From Methylocystis sp. (GTDB taxonomy: Bacteria; Pseudomonadota; Alphaproteobacteria; Rhizobiales; Beijerinckiaceae): a DNA stretch of 43,157 bases. The translations under genes and the position numbers were made by a program. Position 1 is the stretch's first letter; each line of letters opens with the position of its first letter. The DNA lies in NCBI GenBank assembly GCA_020252485.1, contig JADCCX010000065.1, positions 1-43,157 of the forward strand, written 5' to 3'. Shown one piece after another: positions 35,044 through 43,157 of the stretch. The notes under the pieces were generated by a model. That model was given only the letters and a program-made list of their open reading frames with translations. It did no database searches and had not been told where the DNA came from.

Positions 35044-36101
35044 GCAGCCCTGATCCAGCGCAGGCGATAGCGCGTGAAAAGCGAGCCGATCAGCACGCTG
35101 AGCAGCGCCAGCGAGACCACCAGATCGGCGAAGTAACTGGAGATGCCGAGGCTGCGGCTCATCGTATCGGCCCCGACGAGCACGCCCGCAATGAAGATCG
35201 CCGAGGGCGCCACGGCCAGCGGATTGAGCGCAGCGAGCATGGCGACCACAATTCCCGAATAGCCGAAGCCGGGCGATAGATCGGAGGTCAGATAGCCTTT
35301 GAGACCGGCCACCTCGCTGACCCCCGCAAGGCCGGCCAGCGCCCCCGAAATCAGGCCTGTCTTGACCAATGTCGCTGTGACCGGGATGCCTGCAAACCGT
35401 GCGGCGCTGGCGTTGCCGCCGACGGCCCGCATCTCGAAGCCCAGCACCGTGCGGTTGATGAGCACATGCACCAAAACCACCATGCCCAGCGCAATGAGAA
35501 TTCCGGCATGCAGCCGCATCTGGGCGATGAGCTTCGGCAGCATGCCCTCATCGATGATGGGGGCGGTCTGGGGCCAGCCCATGCCCATCGGATCCTTCAT
35601 TGGTCCTTCCAGCATCATCTGCACGAAGAGCAGGATGATGAAGTTGAAAAGGAGGGTGGTCACGACTTCATCGACCGAGAGCCTGGCCTTGAGCAGCACC
35701 GGCCCCAGCAGGGCGAGCGCCCCGGCAGCCGCGCCGGCGAGGCAGATCAGCGGGATCATCAGATAAGGCGGCAGGGTGATCGCGCCTGAGCCGACGGCGG
35801 CGGCGGCCAGCGCTCCGGCATAGAGCTGGCCCTCCGCGCCGATGTTCCAGAGTTTGGCGCGGAAGGCGACGGCTGCGGCGAGCCCAGTGAAGATCAGGGG
35901 CGTTGCCCGCGTCAGGGTTTCAGTGAGGGCGAAGACGGAACCTGCCGCACCTTGCAGGAGCAATCCGGCGGCCCGCTCGGCCGGCGCGCCGATGAAGGCG
36001 AGGATGACGAGGGCCAGAGCAAGGGCGGCGCAAGCCGAGATGACCGGCATCATAACGAGAAGAACCACCGGAGTTTCGGAACGGGGCTCGAAGCGGATCA
36101 T
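35040..36101 (-). CDS. BMP-type ABC transporter permease (NupP/YufP-like)
   Basis: A 353-residue permease, first of the pair. The N-terminal span is at about 13-38. The segment LTRATPLIFTGLAAAVAFRAKLWNIGAEGQ is diagnostic for this subfamily, and the coupling region reads TVLGFEMRAVGGNASAARFAG. The C-terminus has further spans and a basic end (YRLRWIRAA). It overlaps both neighbours by four bases (ATGA), so all three membrane-complex genes are translationally coupled. Confidence 0.92.
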   Translation of the reverse strand: MIRFEPRSETPVVLLVMMPVISACAALALALVILAFIGAPAERAAGLLLQGAAGSVFALTETLTRATPLIFTGLAAAVAFRAKLWNIGAEGQLYAGALAAAAVGSGAITLPPYLMIPLICLAGAAAGALALLGPVLLKARLSVDEVVTTLLFNFIILLFVQMMLEGPMKDPMGMGWPQTAPIIDEGMLPKLIAQMRLHAGILIALGMVVLVHVLINRTVLGFEMRAVGGNASAARFAGIPVTATLVKTGLISGALAGLAGVSEVAGLKGYLTSDLSPGFGYSGIVVAMLAALNPLAVAPSAIFIAGVLVGADTMSRSLGISSYFADLVVSLALLSVLIGSLFTRYRLRWIRAA

Positions 36102-37681
36102 GCGGCGGCCTCGCGCATCGGTTCAGAACACCCGCTGAATTCCGGACCGGCCTGGCCCGCCATAGCGAGCCCGACCACGCTGATGCCAAGACCTGCGCTG
36201 TCGACCGCCGGCGTCAGATGGCCCGCATGCATTACCGCGATGCGATGCGAAAGGGCGAACAACTCGTCGAGATCCTCCGAAATCAGCAGCACGCCCGCGC
36301 CGCTTGCGGCGGCGCGTCTCAGCCTTGCATGGACTTCCGACGTGGCGCCCACGTCCAGCCCGCGCGTCGGCTGGTTGGCGAGGATGAGCCTCGCCTCGCC
36401 CGTGAGAGCGCGCGCCAGCAGGAGCTTCTGGATGTTGCCGCCCGAGAGCAGCCGGAGCGGCGCCTCCGGTCCCGGCGCACGGATATCGAAATCGGCAATG
36501 GCCGTCTCCGTCGCTTGCCGCATCGCCTGCCGCCGCTGGAAGCCGAAACGGCTGAAGTGCTGATCGTGCCGCCGTTCGATAACGAGGTTCTCGGTCATGC
36601 TCATGTCGCCGACCATGCCGTCGCGATGCCGATCCTCCGCGAGCCTGCCGACGCCGCGCGCGACAAGCGCCGAGGGCGAGGCATCGCCCGACGTTCCAAG
36701 GAGGCGGAAACTCCCGCTCGCGGGTTGCTCGAGCCCCGCAACCATGGCGGCCAGCGTCTGCTGGCCATTGCCGGAGACGCCGGCGATGCCGACGATCTCA
36801 CCTGAACGCACCGTGAGGCTGAGGTCCGCAACTGCATTCCGTCCGGCTCCCGCACGGACATCCGCGAGCTCCAGAACCGCCTCGCCGGGGTTGGCCTTAT
36901 CCGGACGCTCTGGCGCGACGTCGCGCCCCACCATCAGATTGGCGATCATCAGCCTGTCGGCGCCCGCCGTTGGACGATCGGCGACCTTGCGCCCGCCCCT
37001 GAGCACAACGAGCCGATCCGACAGCGCCAGCACCTCCGACAGCTTGTGGCTGATGAACAAGACGCCGAGACCACCCGCCGCCAGTTGCCGGATGGCGGCG
37101 AACAGACCTTCGGCCTCCTGCGGCGTGAGAACGGCCGTCGGCTCATCGAGCACGAGGATGCGGGCGTCGCGATAGAGCGCCTTCAGGATCTCGATCCGCT
37201 GGCGCTCGCCGACACCCAGCCGCTCGACCGGGATATCGAGGCTGGCCGCCAGCCCCGTACGCTGCATCAGCGCCGCCAGCCGCGCTTCGGCTTTGCCCCG
37301 GTTGCTGCGCAGCGAATACCACGGCTCCACGCCCAGAATGATGTTCTCAAGCCCGGTCAGGTTCTCGGCAAGCGTGAAATGCTGATGGACCATGCCGATG
37401 CCCGCCGCCAGCCCCGCCTGGGGAGAGCCGCGCGGCAATTCGCGCCAGCCGCCCACGCCATCGGCGAGCAGCACCTGCCCGCTGTCAGCCACGTAATGGC
37501 CAAACAGGATGTTCATGAGCGTGGTCTTGCCGGCGCCGTTCTCGCCGAGCAGCGCCACAATCTCGCCGGCCCCGAGTTCGAGGTCGATCGCGTCGTTGGC
37601 GATCAGCGCCCCGAAGCTTTTGCTGATGCCCTGCAGCTTCAGCACCGGTGACGGCGGCACGGCGCTGCCGGTTGCGTTCAT
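36098..37681 (-). CDS. BMP-type ABC transporter double ATPase (NupO/YufO-like)
   Basis: A 527-residue ABC ATPase with two fused nucleotide-binding domains, as in RbsA and YufO. Domain 1 has Walker A GENGAGKTT (46-54), signature LGVGERQRI (155-163) and Walker B ILVLDE (175-180). Domain 2 has a degenerate Walker A (GVSGNGQQT, 301-309) and a signature LSGGNIQKL, the usual asymmetry in this family. The gene starts 3 bp after the binding-protein stop and overlaps the next permease gene by four bases. Confidence 0.93.
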   Translation of the reverse strand: MNATGSAVPPSPVLKLQGISKSFGALIANDAIDLELGAGEIVALLGENGAGKTTLMNILFGHYVADSGQVLLADGVGGWRELPRGSPQAGLAAGIGMVHQHFTLAENLTGLENIILGVEPWYSLRSNRGKAEARLAALMQRTGLAASLDIPVERLGVGERQRIEILKALYRDARILVLDEPTAVLTPQEAEGLFAAIRQLAAGGLGVLFISHKLSEVLALSDRLVVLRGGRKVADRPTAGADRLMIANLMVGRDVAPERPDKANPGEAVLELADVRAGAGRNAVADLSLTVRSGEIVGIAGVSGNGQQTLAAMVAGLEQPASGSFRLLGTSGDASPSALVARGVGRLAEDRHRDGMVGDMSMTENLVIERRHDQHFSRFGFQRRQAMRQATETAIADFDIRAPGPEAPLRLLSGGNIQKLLLARALTGEARLILANQPTRGLDVGATSEVHARLRRAAASGAGVLLISEDLDELFALSHRIAVMHAGHLTPAVDSAGLGISVVGLAMAGQAGPEFSGCSEPMREAAA

Positions 37682-37684
37682 CGC

Positions 37685-38713
37685 TCAGGCGGTCGATTTC
37701 GGCTCCGCGTCGTTGATGTTGACACGGAATGCCCCCTCTAGAATGTCCTTTTCCTTGGCCCGGACCAAGGCGATCACATCGGCCGGCACCAGCTTCGGAT
37801 CAAGCTCGGAAAGGCTTGCTCCGCCATGCGCCATGAAGCTGTAAACGCCGTAATCCGCAGGCTCGAACGTACCATTGAGGACGTTCCGGACAACCCGGTC
37901 GATCGTCGGCTCCATGTGCCAGAGGGCGGACGCCAGCACCACGCCCGGATACTGCGCCGAAGTGTCGATGACGTTGCCGATGGCCTTGACGCCGCGCTCC
38001 TTGGCGGCATCGGTGACGCCGAAGCGCTCGGCGTACATGATGTCGGCCTTCTTATCGATCATCGCGAAGGCCGCTTCCTTCGCCTTGGGCGGATCGTACC
38101 AGGAGTTGATGAAGGTCACGAGGAACTTGACGTCCTTGTTGACGGCCAGCACGCCGTCCATGAAGGCGTTCATCAGCCGGTTCACCTCCGGAATGGCGAA
38201 ACCGCCGACCAGGCCCATGACGTTCGACTTGGTCGCCTTGCCGGCCACCATGCCTGTCAAATAGGCAGGCTCGTGGATGAAGTTGTCAAACACCGAAAAA
38301 TTGGGTTTCGACGGCTGGAAGGACGAACCCATCAGATAGGCGATCTTCGGGAAATCAGCCGCGACGCGCCGGGCGGCCCGCTCAACGGCGAAGGCTTCGC
38401 CCACAACGATATCCATGCCTTCGGTCGAGTATTGGCGCATCACGCGCTCGTAATCGTTGTTGGCGACGTTCTCCGACCACTTGTAAGTGATGTCGCCGCG
38501 GTCCTTGGCGATGTTCAAGGCCTTGTGGATGCGGCTGACCCATTGCTGCTCGACCGGCACCGTATAGATCGCCGCGACCTTCAGCGGCTTCGTCTTGGCC
38601 TGCGCCAGGGCGGCGCCGCCCGTGCCAGCGATGAGCGCAAGCCCGCCACCGAGTTGAAGGACGCGCCTGCGGTCGAGGCTCATGAGCGGGGTTTCATCGG
38701 CAGGATGTGTCAT
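37685..38713 (-). CDS. BMP family ABC transporter binding protein
   Basis: A 342-residue binding protein of the BMP/PnrA-Med family, whose known members bind nucleosides or nucleobases. The N-terminus has a twin-arginine-like element (LDRRRVLQLGGG) followed by a hydrophobic stretch and an ALAQA cleavage region, so export may use Tat. The mature part starts KPLKVAAIYTVPVEQQWV and contains the family's NDYERVMRQYSTEGMDIVVGE and YLTGMVAGKATKSN segments. The chosen ATG 38713 has AAAGGACG about 8 nt upstream; the frame extends to 38794, and an internal ATG at 38683 lacks a ribosome-binding site. It is the first gene of the operon that ends with the deaminase. About 130 bp separate it from galE, where its promoter should lie. 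Confidence 0.9.
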   Translation of the reverse strand: MTHPADETPLMSLDRRRVLQLGGGLALIAGTGGAALAQAKTKPLKVAAIYTVPVEQQWVSRIHKALNIAKDRGDITYKWSENVANNDYERVMRQYSTEGMDIVVGEAFAVERAARRVAADFPKIAYLMGSSFQPSKPNFSVFDNFIHEPAYLTGMVAGKATKSNVMGLVGGFAIPEVNRLMNAFMDGVLAVNKDVKFLVTFINSWYDPPKAKEAAFAMIDKKADIMYAERFGVTDAAKERGVKAIGNVIDTSAQYPGVVLASALWHMEPTIDRVVRNVLNGTFEPADYGVYSFMAHGGASLSELDPKLVPADVIALVRAKEKDILEGAFRVNINDAEPKSTA

Positions 38714-38843
38714 CTGTTGCGTCCTTTCGTCTGGGCCATTGGTGAAAGCTGGCAGAGTTCCCGCCATGGAGCAAGTCTCAGGCCAGCTATCCACAATCAG
38801 CGCAGCGGTAACGGGCCGTCACTGGCTTTCCTGGGGGCGGGAA

Positions 38844-39830
38844 TCACCGGTTACGCAGCGCGAGCTTCTTCTCCCAGGCGAGCGCGTGGCTGACGATCGT
38901 TTCGAGATCGTCGTAGGCCGGCCTCCAGTCCAGCACCGAACGGATGCGCCTATTGTCCGCCACGAGCCCGGCGGGATCGCCCGGACGCCGGCCCTCGATC
39001 GCCACGGGGAAATCGACGCCCGAGACCTTCTTGACCATGCCGATCACCTCGAACACGGAGAAGCCGTGTCCGTAGCCGCAGTTGAAGGTCCCATTCGCGC
39101 CGCCTGAGCGTAAGTGATCGAGCGCCGCCGAATGGGCGCGGGCGAGATCGCTCACGTGGATGTAGTCGCGCAGGCCGGTGCCGTCTGGCGTCGGATAATC
39201 CGTGCCGAAGACGCTCATGCCCGCGCGGCGGCCGGTTGCCGCTTCCGCCGCCACCTTGATGAGATGCGTGGCTCGCGGCGTCGACTGGCCGGTGCGCTGG
39301 CGGGGATCAGCGCCGGCGACGTTGAAATAACGCAGGATGACATGGCCGAGGCCATGCGCTTCGGACGCATGGCGCAGCATCACCTCGGTCATCAATTTGG
39401 ACATGCCGTAGGGCGATTCCGGGTTCATCCGGTCGTCCTCGTTGATCGGCAATCTGTCAGGCGTGCCGTAAACGGCGGCAGTCGAGGAAAAGATCATGTG
39501 CCTGACGCCGCCCTTCACCGCCGCCTCGATCAACGCGCGGGAATTGACGGTGTTGTTGAGGTAATAGCCCAGCGGATCGGACACCGAATCCGGCACCACG
39601 ATTGATGCCGCGAAATGGATGATCGCGCGGATGTCATGCGCGCGGATGATCGCCGAAACGAGGCTCTGGTTGCCGGTCTCACCGACGAAGAGCTTCACGC
39701 CCTCGGGCACCACCCAATCCACGCCGGTGGACAGGTTATCGAGCACCACGACCGTCTCGCCCCGGTCGAGCAACTCCAGAACCATATGGCTGCCGATATA
39801 TCCGGCGCCGCCCGTTACAAGAACCGCCAT
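38844..39830 (-). CDS. galE: UDP-glucose 4-epimerase
   Basis: A 328-residue short-chain dehydrogenase-type epimerase that interconverts UDP-glucose and UDP-galactose using bound NAD. The Rossmann motif TGGAGYIG is at 6-13, the SST segment at 115-117, and the catalytic Tyr141-x3-Lys145 in YGMSK. The length is normal for the family. GGGAGAT precedes the ATG at 39830. It diverges from galU, with which it shares a pathway, and is followed by the nucleobase-transport operon on the same strand. Confidence 0.95.
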   Translation of the reverse strand: MAVLVTGGAGYIGSHMVLELLDRGETVVVLDNLSTGVDWVVPEGVKLFVGETGNQSLVSAIIRAHDIRAIIHFAASIVVPDSVSDPLGYYLNNTVNSRALIEAAVKGGVRHMIFSSTAAVYGTPDRLPINEDDRMNPESPYGMSKLMTEVMLRHASEAHGLGHVILRYFNVAGADPRQRTGQSTPRATHLIKVAAEAATGRRAGMSVFGTDYPTPDGTGLRDYIHVSDLARAHSAALDHLRSGGANGTFNCGYGHGFSVFEVIGMVKKVSGVDFPVAIEGRRPGDPAGLVADNRRIRSVLDWRPAYDDLETIVSHALAWEKKLALRNR

Positions 39831-39945
39831 GCGAAGAGATCTCCCAAATTCTTGTTGCTCTTCCTATACGGGCCAAGTTCAAACGCCGTTAAGGAAAGCA
39901 GGCGCAGAACGCTTGGCGATAGCCATATATCTAACAGGTTTTTTC

Positions 39946-40836
39946 ATGCCGACATCCACCAGGCCTCCCCGCATCCGCAAGGCGATCTTTCCCGTGGCCG
40001 GCCTCGGCACGCGGGTGCTGCCGGCCACCAAGTCCATCCCGAAGGAAATGCTGACACTGGTCGACAAGCCGGTGCTGCAGGTGGTGATGGAAGAGGCCCG
40101 GGAAGCGGGCATCGAGCATTTCATCTTCGTCACCGGCCGCAACAAGCAGGTGATCGAGGATCATTTCGACATGGCCTATGAGCTCGAGGATTCGCTCCAG
40201 AAGCGGGGCAAGCTCGATATTCTCGCGCAGCTCCGCGCCGAGAGGCCCGCCGCCGGGACCACCTCCTTTACCCGTCAGCAGGAGCCGCTCGGCCTCGGCC
40301 ACGCCGTCTGGTGCGCCCGCGATATCGTCGGCGACGAGCCTTTCGCCGTGCTGCTGCCGGACATGATCACCATCGGCAAGACCGGCTGCATGAAGCAGTG
40401 CATGGAGGTCTACAAGGCCGCCGGCGGCAATGTCGTCGCGGTCGAGGAATGCGATCCCGCCATTGCCCATCAATATGGCATCGTCGGCGTGGGCAAGGAG
40501 GTCTCGAAACAGGGCTTCAGGATCACCGCGATGGTCGAGAAGCCGCCGCGGAGCACGGCGCCCTCTAACAGGTACATCACAGGCCGCTACATCCTGCAGC
40601 CGGAAATCTTCAAGATCCTCGAGAAGGGCGAGCGCGGCGCGGGCGGCGAAATCCAGCTCACCGATGGCATGGTGTCCCTGATGAAGAAGCAGCCCTTCCA
40701 CGGCATGACCTACAACGGCATCACCTACGATTGCGGCTCCAAGCTCGGCTATCTGCAGGCGACGGTGGCTTACGCGCTGTCCCGCAAGGACCTGGCCGAT
40801 GCGGCTCGCCGGGAGATCGCTGCACTGCTGGGCTGA
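39946..40836 (+). CDS. galU: UTP-glucose-1-phosphate uridylyltransferase
   Basis: A 296-residue nucleotidyltransferase that makes UDP-glucose from UTP and glucose-1-phosphate. Motifs include the nucleotide-binding [18 protein letters not shown] (19-36), [20 protein letters not shown] and the C-terminal [11 protein letters not shown]. The frame is open back to 39619, which overlaps galE antisense; ATG 39946 gives the family's normal N-terminus ([10 protein letters not shown] at residue 10). The ribosome-binding site is weak. It converges on the dehydratase gene, whose stop lies 6 bp away. Confidence 0.95.
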   Translation: MPTSTRPPRIRKAIFPVAGLGTRVLPATKSIPKEMLTLVDKPVLQVVMEEAREAGIEHFIFVTGRNKQVIEDHFDMAYELEDSLQKRGKLDILAQLRAERPAAGTTSFTRQQEPLGLGHAVWCARDIVGDEPFAVLLPDMITIGKTGCMKQCMEVYKAAGGNVVAVEECDPAIAHQYGIVGVGKEVSKQGFRITAMVEKPPRSTAPSNRYITGRYILQPEIFKILEKGERGAGGEIQLTDGMVSLMKKQPFHGMTYNGITYDCGSKLGYLQATVAYALSRKDLADAARREIAALLG

Positions 40837-40842
40837 GGTGGC

Positions 40843-42741
40843 CTAACCCGTCGGGCCGCCCGGCCGGTAATCCGGGATCGCCGCCATCAGCACGGCATTC
40901 GCCTTCTTCATGTCGCCCGCTCGCACCGCCTCGTTCAGTCCGTCCAGCCATTCGGCGATCTTCTGCGGGCTGACCGCTTCGCTGCGGGCCGCCATGACCC
41001 CGTCGAGGCCCGTCTCCACCATCGGCTCATCCTTGTCGAACAGGATCTCGTGGAGGCGCTCGCCCGGCCGCACGCCGGTATAGCGGATGTCGATATCGCG
41101 CCCCGGCTCCAGCCCCGAGAGGCGGATGAGACGCTCCGCCAGCTCGCTGATCTTCACCTGCTGGCCCATCTTCAGCACATAGACGGAGGGCACGGCGCCC
41201 GAAGCATCCGTGGCGCCGGCGTGGGATGCGGCTGTGAGGACAAGGTCGCAGGCTTCGCGCACGGTCATGAAGTAGCGGATCATATCAGGATGGGTCACTG
41301 TGACCGGTCCGCCCCGCGCGATCTGGGCCTTGAACTTCGGCACGACCGAGCCGTTCGAGCCCAGCACATTGCCGAAACGGACGGAGATCAGCCGTGTGCC
41401 GTTCTTCTCCTGGTTGAGCGCAGTCGTGGCGATTTCGGCAAAACGCTTGGTCGCGCCGAGCATCGACACGGGCTGGATCGCCTTGTCGGTGGAAATCATC
41501 ACCAGCGAGCTGGCGCCCGCGGCGATGGCGGCTTCCGCGGTATTGATGCTGCCGATCACATTGGTCTTGATGCCCTCCGTCCAATCCTGCTCGAGATAGG
41601 GCACATGCTTGAGCGCGGCGGCGTGGAAGACGATATCCGGCTTGAAGGCGGCGATCAGGCCGGCGAGCCGATCCTTTTCCCGCACATCGGCGATATGACC
41701 CGAAACGAGCGTTTCGGCGCCTTCGCTCGAAAGGTCCTCCGTCACCGAATGGAGCGCAAGCTCCGAATTCTCGATGATCAGGATGGCGGCTGCACCATAG
41801 GCCTGCAGCCGGCGGCAGATTTCGCTGCCGATGGACCCGCCGCCGCCGGTGACGACACAGCGCATGCCGCGTACGAAATGGCCCACGCGCTCGGCATCGA
41901 CATCGTGGCTGGGACGCAGCAGCAAATCCTCGATGTCGACAGGGGCAAGCGCTCCCGGCGCAGCCCCTTCCATCGATTGCATCCGCAGCACGGGAATGCC
42001 GAGGCGGCGCGCCCTGTCGAGCACCTTTTCCGGTTCGGCCTCGGGCGTCAGCGCAGCTGGCGTCATCACCAGCCGCCGGATCGGATCACCCCTCACCTCG
42101 GCATCGTTCACTTCCGTTTCGAGGTCGGCGAAAACCCCGCGCACCGGGACAGCGCGGATGACCTGTCCCTGATCCGCCCCGCGCAGGCTGAGGATCGCGA
42201 CGGGCCGCATGTTCTTGACCGCACCTGTCTCGATGCCGCGCAGCAGCACCTCGACATCGGCCGGCCGGCCAAGCAGCAAAGTGGCGGCTGCTTCCCTCCG
42301 ATCCGGCGAGGCCTTGGCGCGGCCATCCTTCCAGTACCGGTAAAGGATGCGCGGGCCCCCGAGCAGCGCCATCTGCACCACGAAATAGATGGCGATCGCC
42401 TGGCGTCCGAAGAAATAGCCGCCGTAAAGATCCTGCGCCAGCACCACGTAATCGATCACCAGCAGCGCCAGCGCCAGCACGGCCGAGGCCTTGGCGATGC
42501 CGATGAGATCGGGCAGCGAGGCGAACCGCCATTTCGACTGGTAAAGCCGGAAAAACTGATAGACGAGGCCGGCCAGCGCCGCGAAGGGGATGGCGAAGCG
42601 CCAGTAGCTGAGCCGGTCGGCGAGGAACGGATCGTCGAAACGGAGCGCCAGGCTGACCACCAGCGCGGCAAGAGTCATCACCAGATCATGCAGAATGATC
42701 AGGAGCTTCTTGGCGTTCCGGCTGAAAAAACTGGCTGACAA
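40843..42741 (-). CDS. Membrane-bound NDP-sugar dehydratase/epimerase (FlaA1/CapD type)
   Basis: A 632-residue polysaccharide-biosynthesis enzyme of the WbpM/CapD/PglF group. Four N-terminal membrane spans (about 12-33, 48-66, 84-102 and 112-130) precede a degenerate CoA/NAD-binding-like domain. The catalytic Rossmann domain has TGGGGSIG at 298-305. The active-site region STDKAIQPVSMLGATK (417-432) has Met in place of the usual Tyr, as in 4,6-dehydratases of this family. These act on UDP-GlcNAc-type substrates to give deoxy-keto sugars for surface glycans. The first codon is TTG at 42741; the next in-frame ATG (Met22) would cut into the first span, so TTG is likely. With galE and galU it points to exopolysaccharide or O-antigen precursor supply. 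Confidence 0.92.
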   Translation of the reverse strand: MSASFFSRNAKKLLIILHDLVMTLAALVVSLALRFDDPFLADRLSYWRFAIPFAALAGLVYQFFRLYQSKWRFASLPDLIGIAKASAVLALALLVIDYVVLAQDLYGGYFFGRQAIAIYFVVQMALLGGPRILYRYWKDGRAKASPDRREAAATLLLGRPADVEVLLRGIETGAVKNMRPVAILSLRGADQGQVIRAVPVRGVFADLETEVNDAEVRGDPIRRLVMTPAALTPEAEPEKVLDRARRLGIPVLRMQSMEGAAPGALAPVDIEDLLLRPSHDVDAERVGHFVRGMRCVVTGGGGSIGSEICRRLQAYGAAAILIIENSELALHSVTEDLSSEGAETLVSGHIADVREKDRLAGLIAAFKPDIVFHAAALKHVPYLEQDWTEGIKTNVIGSINTAEAAIAAGASSLVMISTDKAIQPVSMLGATKRFAEIATTALNQEKNGTRLISVRFGNVLGSNGSVVPKFKAQIARGGPVTVTHPDMIRYFMTVREACDLVLTAASHAGATDASGAVPSVYVLKMGQQVKISELAERLIRLSGLEPGRDIDIRYTGVRPGERLHEILFDKDEPMVETGLDGVMAARSEAVSPQKIAEWLDGLNEAVRAGDMKKANAVLMAAIPDYRPGGPTG

Positions 42742-43009
42742 GATGTGAGGGCCATCCGCTAGGGCGAAAACGCGGGTCTCCGCCCCCGGGGCGAAGCGAG
42801 GCCGGACGCCCCGATGCGCGTTGCGTCATCGTCGGATCGGCTGGCGATGTCAACATGGCAGCCGGCGGGATGGCTTGCCCGGCCTTTCCTGCCCCGGCAA
42901 GGCGAGCGAAGCAGGGAGAAATGACGAAGGCGGATGGAGGATTAAACCGCCACCCGCCCTGGTTGTTGTCGCCGTTGTCGCCGCAATCGTAACCGCGGTC
43001 CCAGATCGA

Positions 43010-43157
43010 TCAGACGAGCAGGAAGTCGGCGTCTGTCAGGTTGAATCTGACGCCAGCGCCAGCCTCGACTTCCACGCGGTTGAACAGCCTGCCGGCATCG
43101 TCGGAGAACATTATGCTCCCCATGCTCCCCATGCTCCCCGGCGCGCCGGTGACATCA
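43010..43157 (-). CDS. C-terminal fragment, possible type I-secreted protein
   Basis: The window ends within this gene; 48 codons and the TGA (43012-43010) are visible. The end reads GVRFNLTDADFLLV, resembling the hydrophobic tail after an acidic residue (as in LTAADFVLV-type ends) of RTX-like proteins secreted by type I systems in alphaproteobacteria. Upstream is a GSM-GSM-GSI repeat and MFSDDAGRLFNRVEVEAG. The rest of the protein is outside the window, so the identity is tentative. Confidence 0.45.
   Translation of the reverse strand, partial: DVTGAPGSMGSMGSIMFSDDAGRLFNRVEVEAGAGVRFNLTDADFLLV
43113..43139. repeat. Three 9-bp tandem repeats
   Basis: ATGCTCCCC occurs three times in a row at 43113-43121, 43122-43130 and 43131-43139. 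On the minus strand it encodes a Gly-Ser-Met repeat within the partial gene, keeping the frame. Confidence 0.9.

Noticed and set aside
39114-39945. Plus-strand frames antisense to galE, including the open extension of galU
   Set aside because: galE has all catalytic motifs, and galU has its family start at 39946.

Overview
The window reads as a chromosomal segment of a high-GC alphaproteobacterium, most likely in the order Hyphomicrobiales. The reasons are an AapJQMP-type general L-amino-acid transporter, a divergent galE/galU pair, the codon usage, and a palindromic intergenic element of a kind common in that order. No rRNA, tRNA, CRISPR array or intact insertion sequence was seen.

Region 1 (about 0.4-21.7 kb, all + strand) is the accessory part and the most unusual. 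A small HlyD-like periplasmic adaptor precedes a 4,614-residue secreted or surface protein. That protein has no hydrophobic signal peptide. It carries an N-terminal LEPR-XLL motif, about nine clear CARDB-like repeats, a split beta-propeller, a cadherin/VCBS-like module, SdrD-B-like calcium modules, an intact subtilisin-type protease domain and a tandem-repeat C-terminal region. Three genes follow: a GAF-GAF-TM-HlyD fusion, a PqqD-M50 metalloprotease-HlyD fusion with HELGH and an N-P-DG motif, and a 657-residue SecA-like ATPase that stops before the domains canonical SecA uses to push substrate. The last two genes are 4 bp apart. I infer a dedicated export and processing machine for the giant protein. 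The layout is seen; the function is not proven.

Region 2 (21.7-23.0 kb) holds a palindromic repeat, a small four-helix membrane protein on the - strand, and about 580 bp without a supported gene.

Region 3 (23.0-27.4 kb, + strand) is aapJ-aapQ-aapM-aapP. A strong hairpin lies between the binding-protein gene and the first permease gene.

Region 4 (27.4-38.7 kb, - strand) holds two transport operons. The upstream one encodes a BMP-family binding protein, a double ABC ATPase, two permeases and a cytosine-deaminase-family enzyme, with adjacent genes overlapping or at most 16 bp apart. The deaminase has Cys310 where E. coli CodA has Asp314, the residue whose loss marks 5-methylcytosine deaminases, so this may be a modified-pyrimidine uptake and deamination operon. 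Downstream, in the same direction, is a five-gene dipeptide/oligopeptide-type ABC importer. It converges on aapP with only 3 bp between stop codons.

Region 5 (38.8-43.2 kb) makes nucleotide-sugar precursors: galE (-), galU (+) and a FlaA1/CapD-type membrane-anchored NDP-sugar dehydratase/epimerase (-). The window ends inside the 3' end of a further - strand gene whose C-terminus resembles a type I secretion tail.
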